This document shows, one piece after another, positions 12,154-25,894 of a stretch of 64,000 bases of DNA. Source of the DNA: Rachycentron canadum (lineage: Eukaryota > Chordata > Actinopteri > Carangiformes > Rachycentridae); contig CM076660.1 of the NCBI GenBank assembly GCA_038496675.1, positions 4,395,197 to 4,459,196 of the forward strand, read 5' to 3'. A program made the position numbers and the translations under genes. The notes under the pieces are model-generated. The model saw nothing but the letters and a program-made list of their open reading frames with translations, was not told where the DNA came from and did no database searches. The number at the start of each line of letters is the position of its first letter. Position 1 is the stretch's first letter.

Positions 12154-13109
12154 CTGTACAGGACAGGACAAAGACAAGGACGCATAAATTACCACTGGTG
12201 TACAGCACATATGCATCAAGGAGAGGAGAATGGAGACACCTGGAGCTTATGGCAAGGGCCTTTTGCAATCTTAATGGTAATCAGGAGGGAGGCACTGCTA
12301 CACAAATACCCCATGGGACAAATGAGAGTGCAGTAATGTAGTACTGTATTTCAAAACATATAATGTACATACAAAAAGACAATTTCAATCATTTCTATCT
12401 GGCTGCAGTCACGAGTAGAAGAAAAACTCAGCATAATTAGGCAGTTTTAATACATGACTATAAGCACAATGTAAATCAATTTAGTACAACACACAAAAAA
12501 AGCAGGACATCTCACTCAGTTGGGAAAAAAGTATTTTTCCTGTTCCAGACATTAGAAAGACTTCAGATTCAAATAAAACAGGGAACATGTGGTCATAATG
12601 TGTTTGTTTTGACTTTCATAACATAGAGATCAGATACCCTCTAATTCTATTTTCATGAGTAAGTGTTACAGTATAACATAACATTTAATGCGTGGCAATG
12701 TACAGCGGGCAGCGGACCAGAACCCCCTTAATGTGTGTCCATGGGAATAAATAGAACTGAGTGACCGGGGAAACTGCTCAACAGGCCTGTGGGCTGAGGA
12801 AAAATTGGTCACAGCCGTCATCTGTCATCAGCCGCCACTTAGATTGCTGCACTTCCTTGTTTCACAAACAATATCTCTGCCTGAAGAATGAAAAATGGAT
12901 TCTTTCTAGCTTTGCGCTGCTTTGATTTGAAAAACTACAGTAATAACGTTGCAGACTTTGCTTTGGGGTTGCATCCATAGTTGGGGCTGATGGTAAAGCT
13001 TGAGTGGCTTTGGTTTATTTTAAATTATTGCTACAAAAGCAACGCTTGGCAGCTCGCCAGTCGTGGCTGATAGTTATTTCAGTCCCCAGCGCAAGATTTT
13101 TATTGTGAG

Positions 13110-13111
<2 letters not shown>

Positions 13112-13182
<71 letters not shown>
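13112..13182 (+). repeat. (CA)n microsatellite, about 35 units
   Basis: A near-perfect CA array; a frame of His-Thr repeats across it is an artefact of the array. Confidence 0.97.
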
Positions 13183-13185
<3 letters not shown>

Positions 13186-15560
13186 TCTAGGCTATATGGA
13201 CAAACACAAACAGACACAAAATCAAATCACCAATTTACTGTAGGAAATCAACTAGCTATATTTGAAATGTTTACGCTACTTGTGTCACTATCAGAGGAAC
13301 AATACTAGGAAACACACAACAGAGCTCCAACACTGCCCAAAAAAAAAAAAAAAAAAAGGGAGCATGCACTGCAGGTGTGTACTAATGTGACTGTTCTGCC
13401 CAACAGCTTCTTTACTTCTTATCAAAAACAAACTCAGCAGCGAGCCACCTCAATAACTGCACCAGACCGGCACAGCGGCCAATCAGAAATCCCTTTGAAA
13501 AAGCAATTATACACCGGCTGAAATGACTTGAAAAGCCTTGCATTGTGCAAAACCCGAAGACCTGCCCCTAATGCCAGGTTTGTGCGACATGATGTGTGTG
13601 TGTGTCCTTCCAGATGGTCTGATGATTGTAGTGATTCCTTGAGTTGATGTCAGACCACCTGCTGAACCAATCACAACTGACCAACGTTAGCTTGTGGTTT
13701 GTCACGAGCTGCACGCTGTCCACACACAGGAAAAGGTACGTCAGCAAGCGCGTAATAACAGATGCTGTCAAACTGAGCATGAGGAGGTGAAAATAAATCC
13801 AGATATGAAATATGACTATGACACATTATGCATAATAAAATAACAAATTGTTCAGCCTGACATTCGTTTTCATTTCTGACTCCCCACGTGCATCAGATCA
13901 GGCAATTTTCAACCAGATATTGTGTAATCTGAGGCGGATATTGTGTACCCAGTTCTGGTCTTTGATGCTCTCAGTAGATAGAAGAGCCAGCCAATTCACT
14001 CTCTGCTGCCCAACACTGCTTTTGATCAGTTTAATTTGGATAAAGATCACATTCACCATCATCACACATTAGAAATATGACAGCTATTATAAACAGGTGG
14101 TTCAATATGACGCTACAACTTACTAATGGGGTTTTAAATTACTTTTATAATCATTGAAATTATGCCTAATTTTATACGAGCTCTGCATATAATCCACTGA
14201 AAGAGAGATTTGTCTAAGAAACTTATGGTTAGTCTTTGTAATTACCCTCATACCTTCCTCCTACATCGTTATGAAAATAGCATCACAAATACATTTTCTC
14301 AGAGAGGCTAAAAGGACCAACTCAGGGGTGGAGATGGGGGGCGAGATGCGAAAGCAACTGTGAGAACACAAGAAACATCAACTGCTAATTTGCATGCCTC
14401 AGTTGTCAAGCACCTCTAAATATCCCTGCCATTTAGGAGACAAGGAGGATGAGGTGGGAAGAGAGAAATTGCATCCTCTGATGCTGACAGATAAGGATAG
14501 ACAGCTTAACAAAGAGATTCAAATCAGCGTCCCTTGGTGGCCCAAACACAGCCCTAAATAAATGAACCTCACCATCTTTAATATTCAAGACTGAACCTCA
14601 TTTTTCAAAGATGTGCAGAGGTGGGCGGAAGGGTGGGCATCTGGTTATAATAATACGCTAACATACTACAAAATGCATTTCAAGGCATTCGCTGAAGGTT
14701 ACAAGACGGCAACAGGGCGCTGCAATGTGTCTGCTGAGTCGTGTCTCAAGCCAGTGAACGTAGTAGCAAGGACTTCAAATGGCAGCTGCCTTGTCAGCTG
14801 CTTAATTGTTCCTGTTGTGCTAAATAAACAGCTCTGACATGCTGGAAGATGGTATGGAGAGGCTGGGAAGGGGGCAAGGGAGGGTGGAAGCTTTACACTA
14901 ATTAATGGCCAACAACAACAGTGCGCTGTGGCCTCTTAGGACACTGTCAGAGGTCCAAAAGAAAAGCACTTCTGACATGGTGGTGGGTGATGGCTGTTTA
15001 AATCTGGAACATGGAGCTGTTTTTTGTTTTTTTTTTCCTAAGATTTCAAAGTCTTATATTTTGGCAAGAATGTCTTGAGGGGATTGGTGCCGGAGGGCCA
15101 GTGTGAAGAAGAGATGAGGGGCCAAAGCTTACTAGAAGAGTTTTATCGAACAAGCTTTGTACAAACTGCTGTCTATTGATGATGATGAAACCTTCACAGA
15201 GATGTACAGCACTGGTTTTGATCCATCCTCTCAAAACTGTCTTGGGTTATATAATCGATCACAGTGAACCGCTTCTGCATTAATGCTGTCAAAGTTACAT
15301 TTTAATCCTGAGGTTCTTAGTCGAGGAGATAAACATTGCAAACATAGTAGTAGAGGATGTTCGATCATTGACCTTGACCAAGCAATTCCTGCCCTTCATT
15401 GTAATCATAAATACTTCTGAAGCCCTAACTTGGTCACGATTCCACCTCTGAAATATGTAGTTAGCAGAGTTAGCTATAGTTAGTAGGGTTAGCTACATGG
15501 GGCTACAACCAATTGGTGTGGTTGGAGGTTCTTATTTGACTTTTACTTTACCTACCAACT

Positions 15561-15752
15561 GCTAGAAGGCTTCAGGGTGGAACCAGAACATGCTGGATAG
15601 AGTATATATCTTTTCTAGCTTGGGAGCATCTTGAGATCCCAAGGATTGCTGGACTACTTTCCTTGACCTGCTCCCACTGTGACCTGACCTCGGGTAAGCA
15701 GAAGAAAATGGATGGATGGATGGATGGATGGATGGATGGATGGATGGATGGA
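15561..15752 (+). mobile_element. 3' end of a non-LTR retrotransposon (LINE) with GGAT tail
   Basis: A degraded copy of the end of a teleost LINE ORF2. The blocks CTTCAGGGTGGAACCAGAAC, CTTGGGAGCATCTTGAGATC, CCAAGGATTGCTGGA and GACCTGACCTCGGGTAAGCAG follow one another in the expected order, and the element then ends in AGAAAATGGATGGATGG. The GGAT tandem tail runs 15709-15752. The matching part of the protein in intact copies is a Gly-Ile-Pro, Gly-Glu-Arg, Leu-Leu-Pro-Pro type C-terminus; here it is broken. Truncation at the 5' side is typical for this retrotransposition mode. The clade (L2 or RTE-like) is not certain. Confidence 0.75.
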
Positions 15753-17570
15753 GTTTTTTGTGCACTCTGCTTATAATATACTGTTGCTACATAATATCAA
15801 AATGCAAGAATAGAAAGAAGTAGAACATTTCTTTGCCACATTTTCTATAATTATGTTTGAACAGTGCCTAAAATCTGAATTTGATAAAGAAATAACCTGT
15901 CAGCCATCTGTGACCCTGACATATGGATCACAACCAGAATAAATATTATGTCAGCACCAGAAAACTTGGCATGACAAACACTTACATACACGTCCTCTAC
16001 TCCCTCTTTGTGTAAAATACAAGGTAAAGCTCTGTGTTGATGTTTTTTAAATGCAGATTGACTGTATTCACTTTGTGCTTTGTGTCAGTGTCTGCAAAGG
16101 CTGTAAAGACAGAGAGCGTGACAAGTGTGGGAGCATCAAGGTTACAGACTCCACTAACGACACACTACCTTCCAACAAAAGTCCCACATTGAAGCATTTA
16201 GTTACTCCTGACAGTCCTCCACTCAAAGACTCTCATAATTGAAATATTATGACAATGGCAGATCAGAGATGGTGTGAGGAATATATAATTGCTAGTCTGA
16301 GCAGCACTTAATACAATTCCTCCTAATGTTTAAATGTTTCACTTAATTTGCCTCTTCGCATCACATCATGAGGTTGTGCATTGACACACAAATACAAAGG
16401 CACCATCGCCATCCATTTAGCCACTGGACAGATAAAGAGACCAACAGTCTAACAGCAGACCCTGAGCAAACAGGTGAGTAAAGTAGTATATTGAACATAG
16501 ATATCAATACCAAACAGTCAGAGCAGCCCACCATGGAAAACATATCTAGCTCAGTCTCTCAGCCGTGTTAGTATTCAGCAAAGCTTTGAAGTGCACATCT
16601 TTCTAATCTCCCAAGCAATATGAGCTATACTGCCTGGAAACTGGGAGCACTACCATCAATCTGCATCAATCTAGACCAGCAAACTCTCCACTCTGTGGTC
16701 AGGAAAATGAATAAATCACTGCTTTATTGGCCTGATGTTCTCTGGCTACACAGTCAAAATCCACAACAGCTGCTGCACCATTTTATCTGTTTATAGAATA
16801 AACTAATGACTGGAGACTTATAGTTCAACCATAGTGATACACGTCAGCTTGAAATTCGACTTTAAACGTCAGTTTAGAGAATTGATTGAGATAATTTTTT
16901 TTTTTTTTTGCCAGTTTTATGTCAGCTACAATACAACTGCAGTTTAAAGGAGCTGGTGAGAAATGTTGAAATACTCTGTCGATGAAAAAAAAAACCCAAC
17001 AAACTTTGAAATGAAAACTTTATGTGACACATCTACCTCCATCTTGGAGGTCGGCCTGGGCTGATGTAGTTTGCATGGGCCTTCCAGATTGGAAAAAACT
17101 GCTGAAACCCTCTTCATATCATCAGTCTTTTGCTTCTGCACATACCACTCAGCGATATGCTCCTTTCAAGGCTGATCTTGCTGCTTTCCTGATTTACTCA
17201 ATTGTTCATTTTTGGTTCTCTTCAGTTGTAATCAATTGTTTGTTTTTAGTAGAAACTTTATACGGACTCCCTCCCTGTCACCTTCCCTGAGCAGGTCCAT
17301 GACATGTCTAACCGTGAACCTTTTCAGCAGAAAATATGTTTAGTTTGTATTGGATTCCCTCAGACTTCAGTCCATTACTGTGAGACTGCTTTCTTTTGAA
17401 AATTTTAAAAAGGAACTGGCATCTTATTTAATTTCTGATGTCTAATTAATTCTTAATTATGTCCAATTCAATCCAATCCTAACCCTTTCTTTACTTTTAT
17501 TATTTTTTTTTGTTGTTGGCATTTTTCATGAGCTGCTTTGTTTTTCTTTTTGCCTCAATTATTTTTTGTC

Positions 17571-17601
<31 letters not shown>

Positions 17602-18629
17602 GCTAAATCGTGTTGTAGCTGTTCAGTAGATGGGATCAGTGGCATGGAGGGTGTGGTGTTAAACAAAATAAGACAATTATTCTGTAGGCATATAAAGGAA
17701 AAATATATAAGAAAAAGATAAGATTACATTTGTCAGGGTGTATTTCATGAGTTTTATCCTCTGTCATGTACCTCTGATATTTCTTGCTTTTTCAATGCAG
17801 CACTAGCCAGTAACATGCATGGCCCGTGGCGACGGACGGGGGCAAGATTTCAGCCTTTGGCCATCCATGTCAAAAAGTTGAAGCAGCCAATCCTAGATTA
17901 AAGTTGTCAGACAATGACATTCCACACTGCACTGTGCAAAGCTAGCCTGGGGCCCAAACTCACTAAGACTGAGATGGAAGAAAAAATGCCATATTCCATT
18001 TGCCCGGGCTAACACCTGCACGTTTCTATTTGATTCAGTAAGAAATGATGTATGCTGTACATATGAAGATGGCCATCATGACCGCAGCACAAACCCACTA
18101 TAGCACTGATACATAACTAAACTGTCACATTATCTTGGACGTATTCTTTGACTTACTAGATGAGGCTTTGCAGATTTTATAATCAGCACGTAACACACCA
18201 CTTATACATAAGACTGCAGGATAATAGGTTGCTGAAAATATTAAATATTAATCCGCACATCAGTCTGTCAATGTATTTTTTTTCATATCCCAGCTCTCCC
18301 TGTGGTATTATTAGTAGTAATAGCGGTAGTATTGAATTTTTTATTAGATCTACTGTTAAACATGCATTTATTCATTCCCTGTCTTAATCAGCCACATGAC
18401 GCAACATACAGTAATCTTGTACAGTATATGGTGCATTTTCTTAATTTATGTACTTAACACTGGTGTTCCACGCTGCTCTCAGCTGTGTGTGTTCACCACA
18501 GCCAACTGAGACAGATTAATTTTCCTTTGACATTTCGAGGAACATGTGTTTGTTTTTGTGGCTCCTAGTGATAAAATGGCAACTCTTTGTGCACTGGGCT
18601 TGAGCTTATTTTATATATGTATATGTATA

Positions 18630-18677
18630 TGTGTGTGTGTGTGTCTGTGTGTGTGTGTGTGTGTGTGTGTCTGTGTG
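18630..18677 (+). repeat. (TG)n microsatellite
   Basis: TG array with two CT interruptions, preceded by an ATGTATATGTATAT stretch. Confidence 0.95.
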
Positions 18678-20548
18678 ATTACAGTCAGTCCTGTCTGATT
18701 GCATGTTCACAGATGTGTGTGACCACATCTGATTGTATGTCTCTGTGCTGACTATAAGGAGTTGCTTTCTGAGTAACCTTTCTGTACAACTGTATGACTG
18801 TATGACAGCAGAGTTATTACCTCTCTGGGTAGTCTTCACCATAATAATGGGTACGGGCCTTACACAGTAATGATGCAGTAGATATGTATGAGGACAAACT
18901 GCCGGAGACCTTCAAAGTGAGTTTGGCCTTTACAGAATTGTACCATGTCAAATGTATAGGATAATAAGTCTAATGTTCTTATTTTGGCACTGACTCCTAT
19001 GAAAAGCAAAAAGACTGTACTTATGTTGTTAAAAATAATATCACACGGGCCATGAAAAACCAGAAGACAAATAATCAGAGGCTTTACTGCCTAACCTTGC
19101 TTGCTGTAGCTGTGTGCACACTCAACATATTTGTGCCAATCACCAGCATTATTTCCTGGTCTATGTAGCCTGCATTCTTAATGGCTCACTGCTGCTGATG
19201 AGATTTTGAATGATGCCACGTGAGATGGTTTAGAAAATCTGGCTAAACTGATCATCTGACTACTTGTGTAGTGGTTGTGGGTGTACAAAGGCCTGGACCT
19301 TGAAGAGGTTGTGAAAGGATAGTGGTTTTGGTTAAGCAATAAAAATGTAGGCACATTTTAGCTCACACTTTGAGTCAGTTTAGACTTTTCAAAGTTTCTA
19401 TGATCTTTCCCTAACCTTAAGCAAGTGCTTTGAGCTGCCTTCTTTTTTAGGTGTAAATGTCAGAAATTGCTTTAACCTGCAGAGCTGAAAAAAAAAAAAA
19501 AAAGTTCTAATGAACCTGAATTATCCCTTTATGTATTAAAATCGTTACAAAAGACAACATAAGGTAATGGCAAAACGGAGACAACCCTTGACTTTGCTTT
19601 TCAAAATGTATTCGATGCATGAGACGACTTCAGAGTTTGATCTGGAGCCTCTCATTTCAACCACAATCTGTGTGAACAGAACAAGCCCTTCAACCAAGCT
19701 GCTTGCTGTGTGAATGCTGTGTTAGTACAGCCGACTGACAGCTACAGGCAGCCGAGAAAAGGTCAAGATCCTTGTATGGTCTGACCACTTCAAACAGCGG
19801 AATCCCTCTTGGTGCGGATTTGAAGGAGGCAGTTCGGTTAATCTGTGTGTTGGCCATGACTGTTCAGAGAAGCTCAGAGATATGACAGACAGACTTTATG
19901 GGGGATGATCCAATTGGTCAGTTTAGTGATCAGACTCTTCAATAAGATTGCGGTTTTGATGGAGGCTCTGGTAGACCACTGTTGTTCACAGCCTCTTCTA
20001 ACATATACAGCAAAGACATAAGGTACTTGAACTATAAAGTTGAGCTAGTAAGATTCTACCAAGATAAGTGGGTATGGCATATTTAAAGACACGTGCATGT
20101 TGAGTGTTTTGCCATAAAAATGAAAAAGATCCAAATCATAGTCTTGAGAGAAGCTTATTGTACCTGTGTGTGTGCAGGAGGCACGCACACGCACCCAAAA
20201 AAATCAGCGCAGCAGCTATATCAGTTTTCCATCACACGCCTGTACTTTTTACAGCACACACCTGTTAAAGATTTATACAGTTTGTTGAGCAACTTCAGAG
20301 GTGCTCACAAATTTCTATTGTTTTATTATTGATGTTTTGTGTTCCTGTTTATGTGTTTATGAGTGTTTCTGAACAGTGAATGGTTTTATAGAGCCCTGGT
20401 GGGTGGCACAGAACAATGCATCATAAGATAATTGTGAAGCCTTTTGTCATGAACTGGAAATAAACAGCTGCAGTTTTTTTTTTTCTGACTTCATAATGCA
20501 GAAAGGAGTAAATTAATCAATAGGGCCTTTTCAGAGGTGATTGAATAT

Positions 20549-20551
<3 letters not shown>

Positions 20552-20588
<37 letters not shown>
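20552..20588 (+). repeat. (CA)n microsatellite
   Basis: A perfect array of about 18 CA units in intron 1. Confidence 0.95.
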
Positions 20589-20590
<2 letters not shown>

Positions 20591-21251
20591 CTGCAAGAGT
20601 TAAAGCGTTTGTTGTATGGTATTGAAAAACGTCTCAGTGCCCAATTGAACATATTATTATCATCATTATAACATCAAACTAAAAGTAAAAAAAGATGACA
20701 TCAAAAAGATTTTCTAATAATAGCTAACTAAAATGAATATTTTTTCTTAATATGCACATAAGCACATCTTTACTCGTGTCACCTGACAAAACAAAATTGA
20801 GACTTAGAGGAGGCAAAATAAATACATTTTTTGCCCGACTCCACTCTGACTAATAATACATGTCAAGCAATATAGGCCTTACTAATATCAACCACCAGAC
20901 GCCTTACTCTGTGCCAATATCTTCCTTTTCAGTCTGACATTGCATTATTCAACCATGTCATCTATAATAGACCAAAGCTAAATCTGGTGATAGCAGAAAC
21001 CCCCTTTGAGATTCATTCAAATGTAAGATAATGCATCTGACCGAATTTCTAATAAATTACTTTGCTTTTAAGTGTCAAAGAAACACACAGGGCCCAGAGA
21101 TCTAGACGGGTTACCACTAAAACAGTTATATGTAAAACTGATGAAAGACTTAATATTCTCAAAAAAAAAAAAAAAAAACCCTCTCTTTTGCACATTTTAT
21201 GAACATTAACTGCAAAGTAGTAAAGCATTGGACAAATCTGAAATGTTGCCC

Positions 21252-21362
21252 AGGTGATGGCGCTATTTGAAAAGTCAATGGATCAATAAAGTTACCATAA
21301 ATTGTAGTGGAGACTTACTGAATACTGAATTTCATGGCAATCAATCCAATACTTGTTGTGCC
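21252..21362 (+). repeat. old teleost repeat (GGCGCTA..GAAAAGTCA family), copy 1
   Basis: Blocks GGTGATGGCGCTATTTGAAA, GTCAATGGATCA, AAAGTTACC and TTTCATGGCAATCAATCCAA occur in the order of a repeat common in teleost introns. Weaker copies appear at 22782-22850 and 46745-47010. Heavily mutated, class unassigned. Confidence 0.5.
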
Positions 21363-22781
21363 TGACCACCCATACCATCCCTTAAGCCCTGTAGTTAATG
21401 TGACTATAAATGAAATGGCATCGCATGATTGTACAGAACATTAATTAAAGCATCAGCCATTATACTGAATGTTTTTCACAGCTATGCTCCTATAGTCTGT
21501 CCCCTACCACACACTCGCACACACACTCTATACCTCTCCCACTGACGCTTGGTGGAACAGTGGATTTGTGACACATTATGTAAGAATGGGGTGTGAAGAG
21601 CCTTGTAGGGTGTTACATGCTTGCAGCGAGCATGTAAGTGGCTTTTGTGCTACCACTGCTGCTGCATGCTGCACAGGAAAACGCCTTTATCTCAGCGCTG
21701 AGCAAAATTCAACAACGCCAGCAAATTAAAAAAAATACATCTTAGCATATTATATTGCAGCTCTGAGTGCGCTGCTACATTGTGGTTTGTTTATGATAAT
21801 ACAAATAATACAAAATAAGAGCAAGCACATGTCCAGCAACCATGTGAAGTAAGTTTTGTATTGCATTATCTCGAGCTAATGTTGACCACCAGAATCTTTA
21901 GCAATTTAAAACCAGATACTGCAAGTTATGCAAACATTTGCTGCAGGCGTTGGTGCTTCATGGAAATAATCTCATTAGCTAATGGAAGCTGCGATGCCTG
22001 GAGTAAACATATACGTGTCGGTTTAGTCCAGTGTTACAATGATGTAAATGAGAATATGTGGAAAAAAAAAAAATCTGGTCATTATGGATTATTGATGAAT
22101 ATGCAACAGCTGCTGCAAAACAGATTTTTGAGTGTCATCGCAAACGTGTAACTAAATGGATTTTCAGAAGACAACAACACAGACGCCATTAAGCTATACA
22201 GAAAGTTAAGGTGCCTCCCTAGTGACAACAAATTTAGGGCACTAAAATAATTGTGCCACTAGAAATAAGCAGGATCATCACAGTGAAATGCAATTACATT
22301 CCCTCATTCATTCAGCTCGACATCATCGTCGTGGCAGCGAATCTCTATATGGGAGGGGAGGGAGTTGGTTTGTCTTACTCTATCCAGTCAGTGCTGTCAA
22401 TGCCATTTTCACTCATCACAGCATCTTCTATAGCAGTTGCTTGGAGCAGTTCATGTCTTTCATGACGATTATGAAATATGTCAATGCGTGTAATGTGGGT
22501 TTTCATCGGTGGAAGTCGATTTTACAAGTTGTGAAGCTGTGTCAATCTCATCCACACATTTCTGGATCTGGGACAAGAAGATGTCTCTTCTGCATATAAA
22601 AGATCTGATTGGCAGATTGTTTCTCCAGCCACGGGAAACAGCCGGCAATTACAGAACAGTGATGTGGAGAGAGACGCACGGGCCCAGAACAAGTTTAATT
22701 CAATATGGGATATGAATGCTCCGTAAAATTTCATAAGAACCTGCCAATGACTTTTTGAAAGTAGAAACTCTATCCTGAGAT

Positions 22782-22850
22782 AGGCACTAGATGAAAGGTC
22801 AAGGGTCACAGAATACATTGAAATTGCATTGGGATTCTGGAATATTCAAA
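22782..22850 (+). repeat. old teleost repeat, copy 2 (short)
   Basis: GGCACTAGATGAAAGGTCAA followed by GGGTCAC and CATTGGGATTCTGG lines up with the 5' part of the family at 21252. Short and diverged, so tentative. Confidence 0.4.
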
Positions 22851-24566
22851 GAAAATGGGATCAAGTGGAAGTTTTGGCATGATGGTGAAATATAATATAA
22901 TATCCATATCATGTTCTCATGTTTAAGTTTGTATCTTAACTTAAAATATTAAGTGAACTGAGTGGCAGTCAGTGAACTCCCACAATTATATTACAAAGCT
23001 TGTATAAGTAATAATGATATAAGATTTCAATTGCGACTACAATTGATTGTATTTTATGATTGATTTTATTTAGCGTGTTAAATTTTCCATGAAATACAAG
23101 ATGATACTGCTTCAACTGCATTTTCAGATTAATTTACACGCTCTATGGCTCACCAAAGGCCACTTGACATCAAGAGCGCATGTTTGAAATGCAGAATGCA
23201 CAACTGCATGCAAGAAGTCTCTTGATATACTCAGGAAATGTCATGATCATTTCAGGAGGGATACTTGAGAGAAAGTGGCTTAATTTAAAATGCAACTTCT
23301 GGTTTGTAGTGAAATATAACATAAAAGGCAACCAGTTAAAGTAAAAACCAACATGAAGTGTTTGAGTCAGGTCTTGGGTCGCCAAGTGCTGCCAGAACAG
23401 TGTCAGTGCTCTTTAGCATTAACCTTTACAAGTGTATGACCTCTGCTGGAGTGATGAATACCGGTCAATGACCCCTTGTTCCCTTTGGACAGAGGCACTG
23501 TCACCCACCTGTATTTGTTATGAAAATGTTTCATTGGTACTGGCATTAAAAAGTCTCCAGGTGGGATTGGGTTTTATCTTAGCTGTAGTTAAAGTTACAC
23601 TACAGCAGTAGACAGCAGATTCTGGTCTCACCTCAGAGATGTTACGCTATTGTAAATTTGAGGAAAACTCAATTTAATGACTGAAAGATCAACACAGGGA
23701 CACCTCTCCAACTTCTGAGACTTCCGAAAATGTCTGGCAACTAGATGTTTGAATTTCTTTACTTGCTATTTGCTAACCTTGTAAGCCTTTTTTGAAAATG
23801 AGCAGGTAGCTTATTATGGATTTAACAGAGTCTGCTCTCTGACAACAGCATCCTGCTGCAGCTGGAACTGAGACAGATAAGAGCTAAGTTTGTTGCCTGG
23901 GAAAAAAAAAAAAAACAGGCTAAAAAGCACCATGGTGCTGTGGGGAGACTCCTACCACATTACACAAAGTCATTTGACCCACTGTTAATGAAAAAATGAA
24001 TATTTATTAGTGCAGCTGTAGGTGTTTTTGAAAGTTCAGAAAGTTTTGCATCATTACAAAATGTGGGTTTCATTCCAAAAATAATTATATCCTTGTAACC
24101 AACAGGAGCTCATATTAGTGTAACCACTGATGACTTGGCCTCATCAAGCTACATTTCACTGTCAGGATGTGTAACATCCTCCACTCATCTCCTACAGGGC
24201 AGTTACATAAACCAGGTGAATCACTTTACATACGATTTCCTACAAATTAACATCAAAACAGGCTTTCCTCCCTTCTCTCTACCTCACTTTCCTCCTGCTT
24301 CTCATGCCCCTGTTTGCTCAGAGGAGAAAGAGGGGAGGTGCTGTGCTGGATTCAAATAAAGAAATCAAGAAGTAAACAGAGAAGCGGCAAGGGAGGCAGG
24401 GAGGGTAGGAGGGAGGGATGGATGGAACGTGGCTGCTGGTTGGTGTCGCTAATGATGAGGAAAATAGAGGGTCATGTGGGAGCCATGGCTGGATGGAGAG
24501 AGAGGGAGTTGGTGTAGTATAAAGAGTCAAGATCACTTGAGTGGTGGGTGGATGCTTTGTGTGCGC

Positions 24567-24735
24567 GTGTGTGTGTGTGTGTGTCATCCCAGTGTGTTTC
24601 CCATCTACGTGCTCAAGTTGTGTGCACTGACACGTGCTTACATTACACGGTGGCAGTACATGCCTTAACTTATGTGAGTCAAACCAGGTTATCCATGAGT
24701 GAGAGCGTGTGCGTGTGTGTGTGTGTGTCTGTGTG
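24567..24735 (+). repeat. pair of (TG)n arrays near the first assembly gap
   Basis: TG-rich arrays at about 24563-24584 and 24705-24735, separated by ordinary sequence, in a region that becomes increasingly G-rich toward the gap (24380-24430 is a GGGAGG/GGAGG-rich stretch). Confidence 0.85.
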
Positions 24736-24891
24736 AGTGCGAGCGCGGTATGTGTGTGAATGTAGGCGTGGAGGGGGCGGCAGCCAAGTGATTAATGCGT
24801 CAGAGAGGCAGCTGTGGTCTGGGCTCACTCATTTGGAAATATCTTTCAGGGAAGAAAGACAGGGTGGGAGAATGGTGGGGGGTGGGGGGGT

Positions 24892-25285
24892 NNNNNNNNN
24901 NNNNNNNNNNNNNNNNNNNNNNNNNNNNNNNNNNNNNNNNNNNNNNNNNNNNNNNNNNNNNNNNNNNNNNNNNNNNNNNNNNNNNNNNNNNNNNNNNNNN
25001 NNNNNNNNNNNNNNNNNNNNNNNNNNNNNNNNNNNNNNNNNNNNNNNNNNNNNNNNNNNNNNNNNNNNNNNNNNNNNNNNNNNNNNNNNNNNNNNNNNNN
25101 NNNNNNNNNNNNNNNNNNNNNNNNNNNNNNNNNNNNNNNNNNNNNNNNNNNNNNNNNNNNNNNNNNNNNNNNNNNNNNNNNNNNNNNNNNNNNNNNNNNN
25201 NNNNNNNNNNNNNNNNNNNNNNNNNNNNNNNNNNNNNNNNNNNNNNNNNNNNNNNNNNNNNNNNNNNNNNNNNNNNNNNNNNNNN
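24892..25285. other. assembly gap (394 N) inside a G-rich tandem repeat
   Basis: Unknown bases. The left flank ends GGTGGGGGGTGGGGGGGT and the right flank starts GTGGGGGGTGGGGGGG, so the missing sequence is most likely more of the same G-rich minisatellite. Long open frames that cross it are produced only by the Ns. Confidence 0.97.
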
Positions 25286-25894
25286 GTGGGGGGTGGGGGG
25301 GTGGGGGGTGGATGCTTCTGCATCTCCTGCCAAATACACAAAAGTAAGCTTAGAGCCTTTCCCAGGGTCAAACGGGGCAGTGAAGGAGACAGAGAATTAG
25401 AGATTCGAGAAGGGAGGAAGAGAGGGCACTGCAGCATCCTTCTGTCCTCATATCCAGATTCATTAGTGTCTCCTTTAAGCATCGATGTGTCTTCAACTGT
25501 TGAATATTTTGTGAGCTTTTGCCTAATGAATAAAACAATGAATGTGTCATGTTTATATGACAAATCCAATTTATTGTGATGTGGGCTTTACTTTTGTAGC
25601 TTAGCTTAACATTACTTCTACTACTGGGATATGAGGACACAGCAACATCGTCACAAGACAAAATCTGGTGGGGCAAGTCAAAGTGTTTTAACAATTGGAG
25701 TTCTTCCAGAGCAGACAGTCACAATTTATTTCACGGGCAAAAGAGCAACAACATGTTTTTATGGCAAAGTGAGGATTTTAATGATTCAGTTCAATTCCTG
25801 ATTTAGTTAAGATGCAGTCAATTTTACATGCAAATGTTCCAAATCATAGGAAGAGATGTTATCATTTATCTAAAGGTTTCATTGTACTTCCAGT

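Larger units (their letters stand above)
12154..24891 (-). other. cadm1: cadm1 intron 1, segment next to exon 2
   Basis: Sequence upstream of exon 2 on the gene strand. It holds CA arrays at 13112-13182 and 20552-20588, a TG array at 18630-18677, a LINE 3' end (15561-15752), two copies of an old repeat (21252-21362, 22782-22850) and several A/T runs (for example 17570-17594, 19488-19503, 21161-21178). No other exon with family similarity was seen. The open frames here are under about 105 codons and are not supported as genes. Confidence 0.75.

Noticed and set aside
12154..12268. Upstream extension of the cadm1 frame with a Met start and hydrophobic stretch that looks like a signal peptide
   Set aside because: A good acceptor (pyrimidines plus TACAG) ends at 12154 and the CADM1 signal peptide is on a separate exon; the hydrophobic run is the translated pyrimidine tract.
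13063..13308. 81-codon frame with a His-Thr run
   Set aside because: Translation of the CA microsatellite.
24737..25579. Open frames of 177-280 codons across the first gap
   Set aside because: They are open only because N codons cannot be stops; the flanks are G-rich simple repeat.
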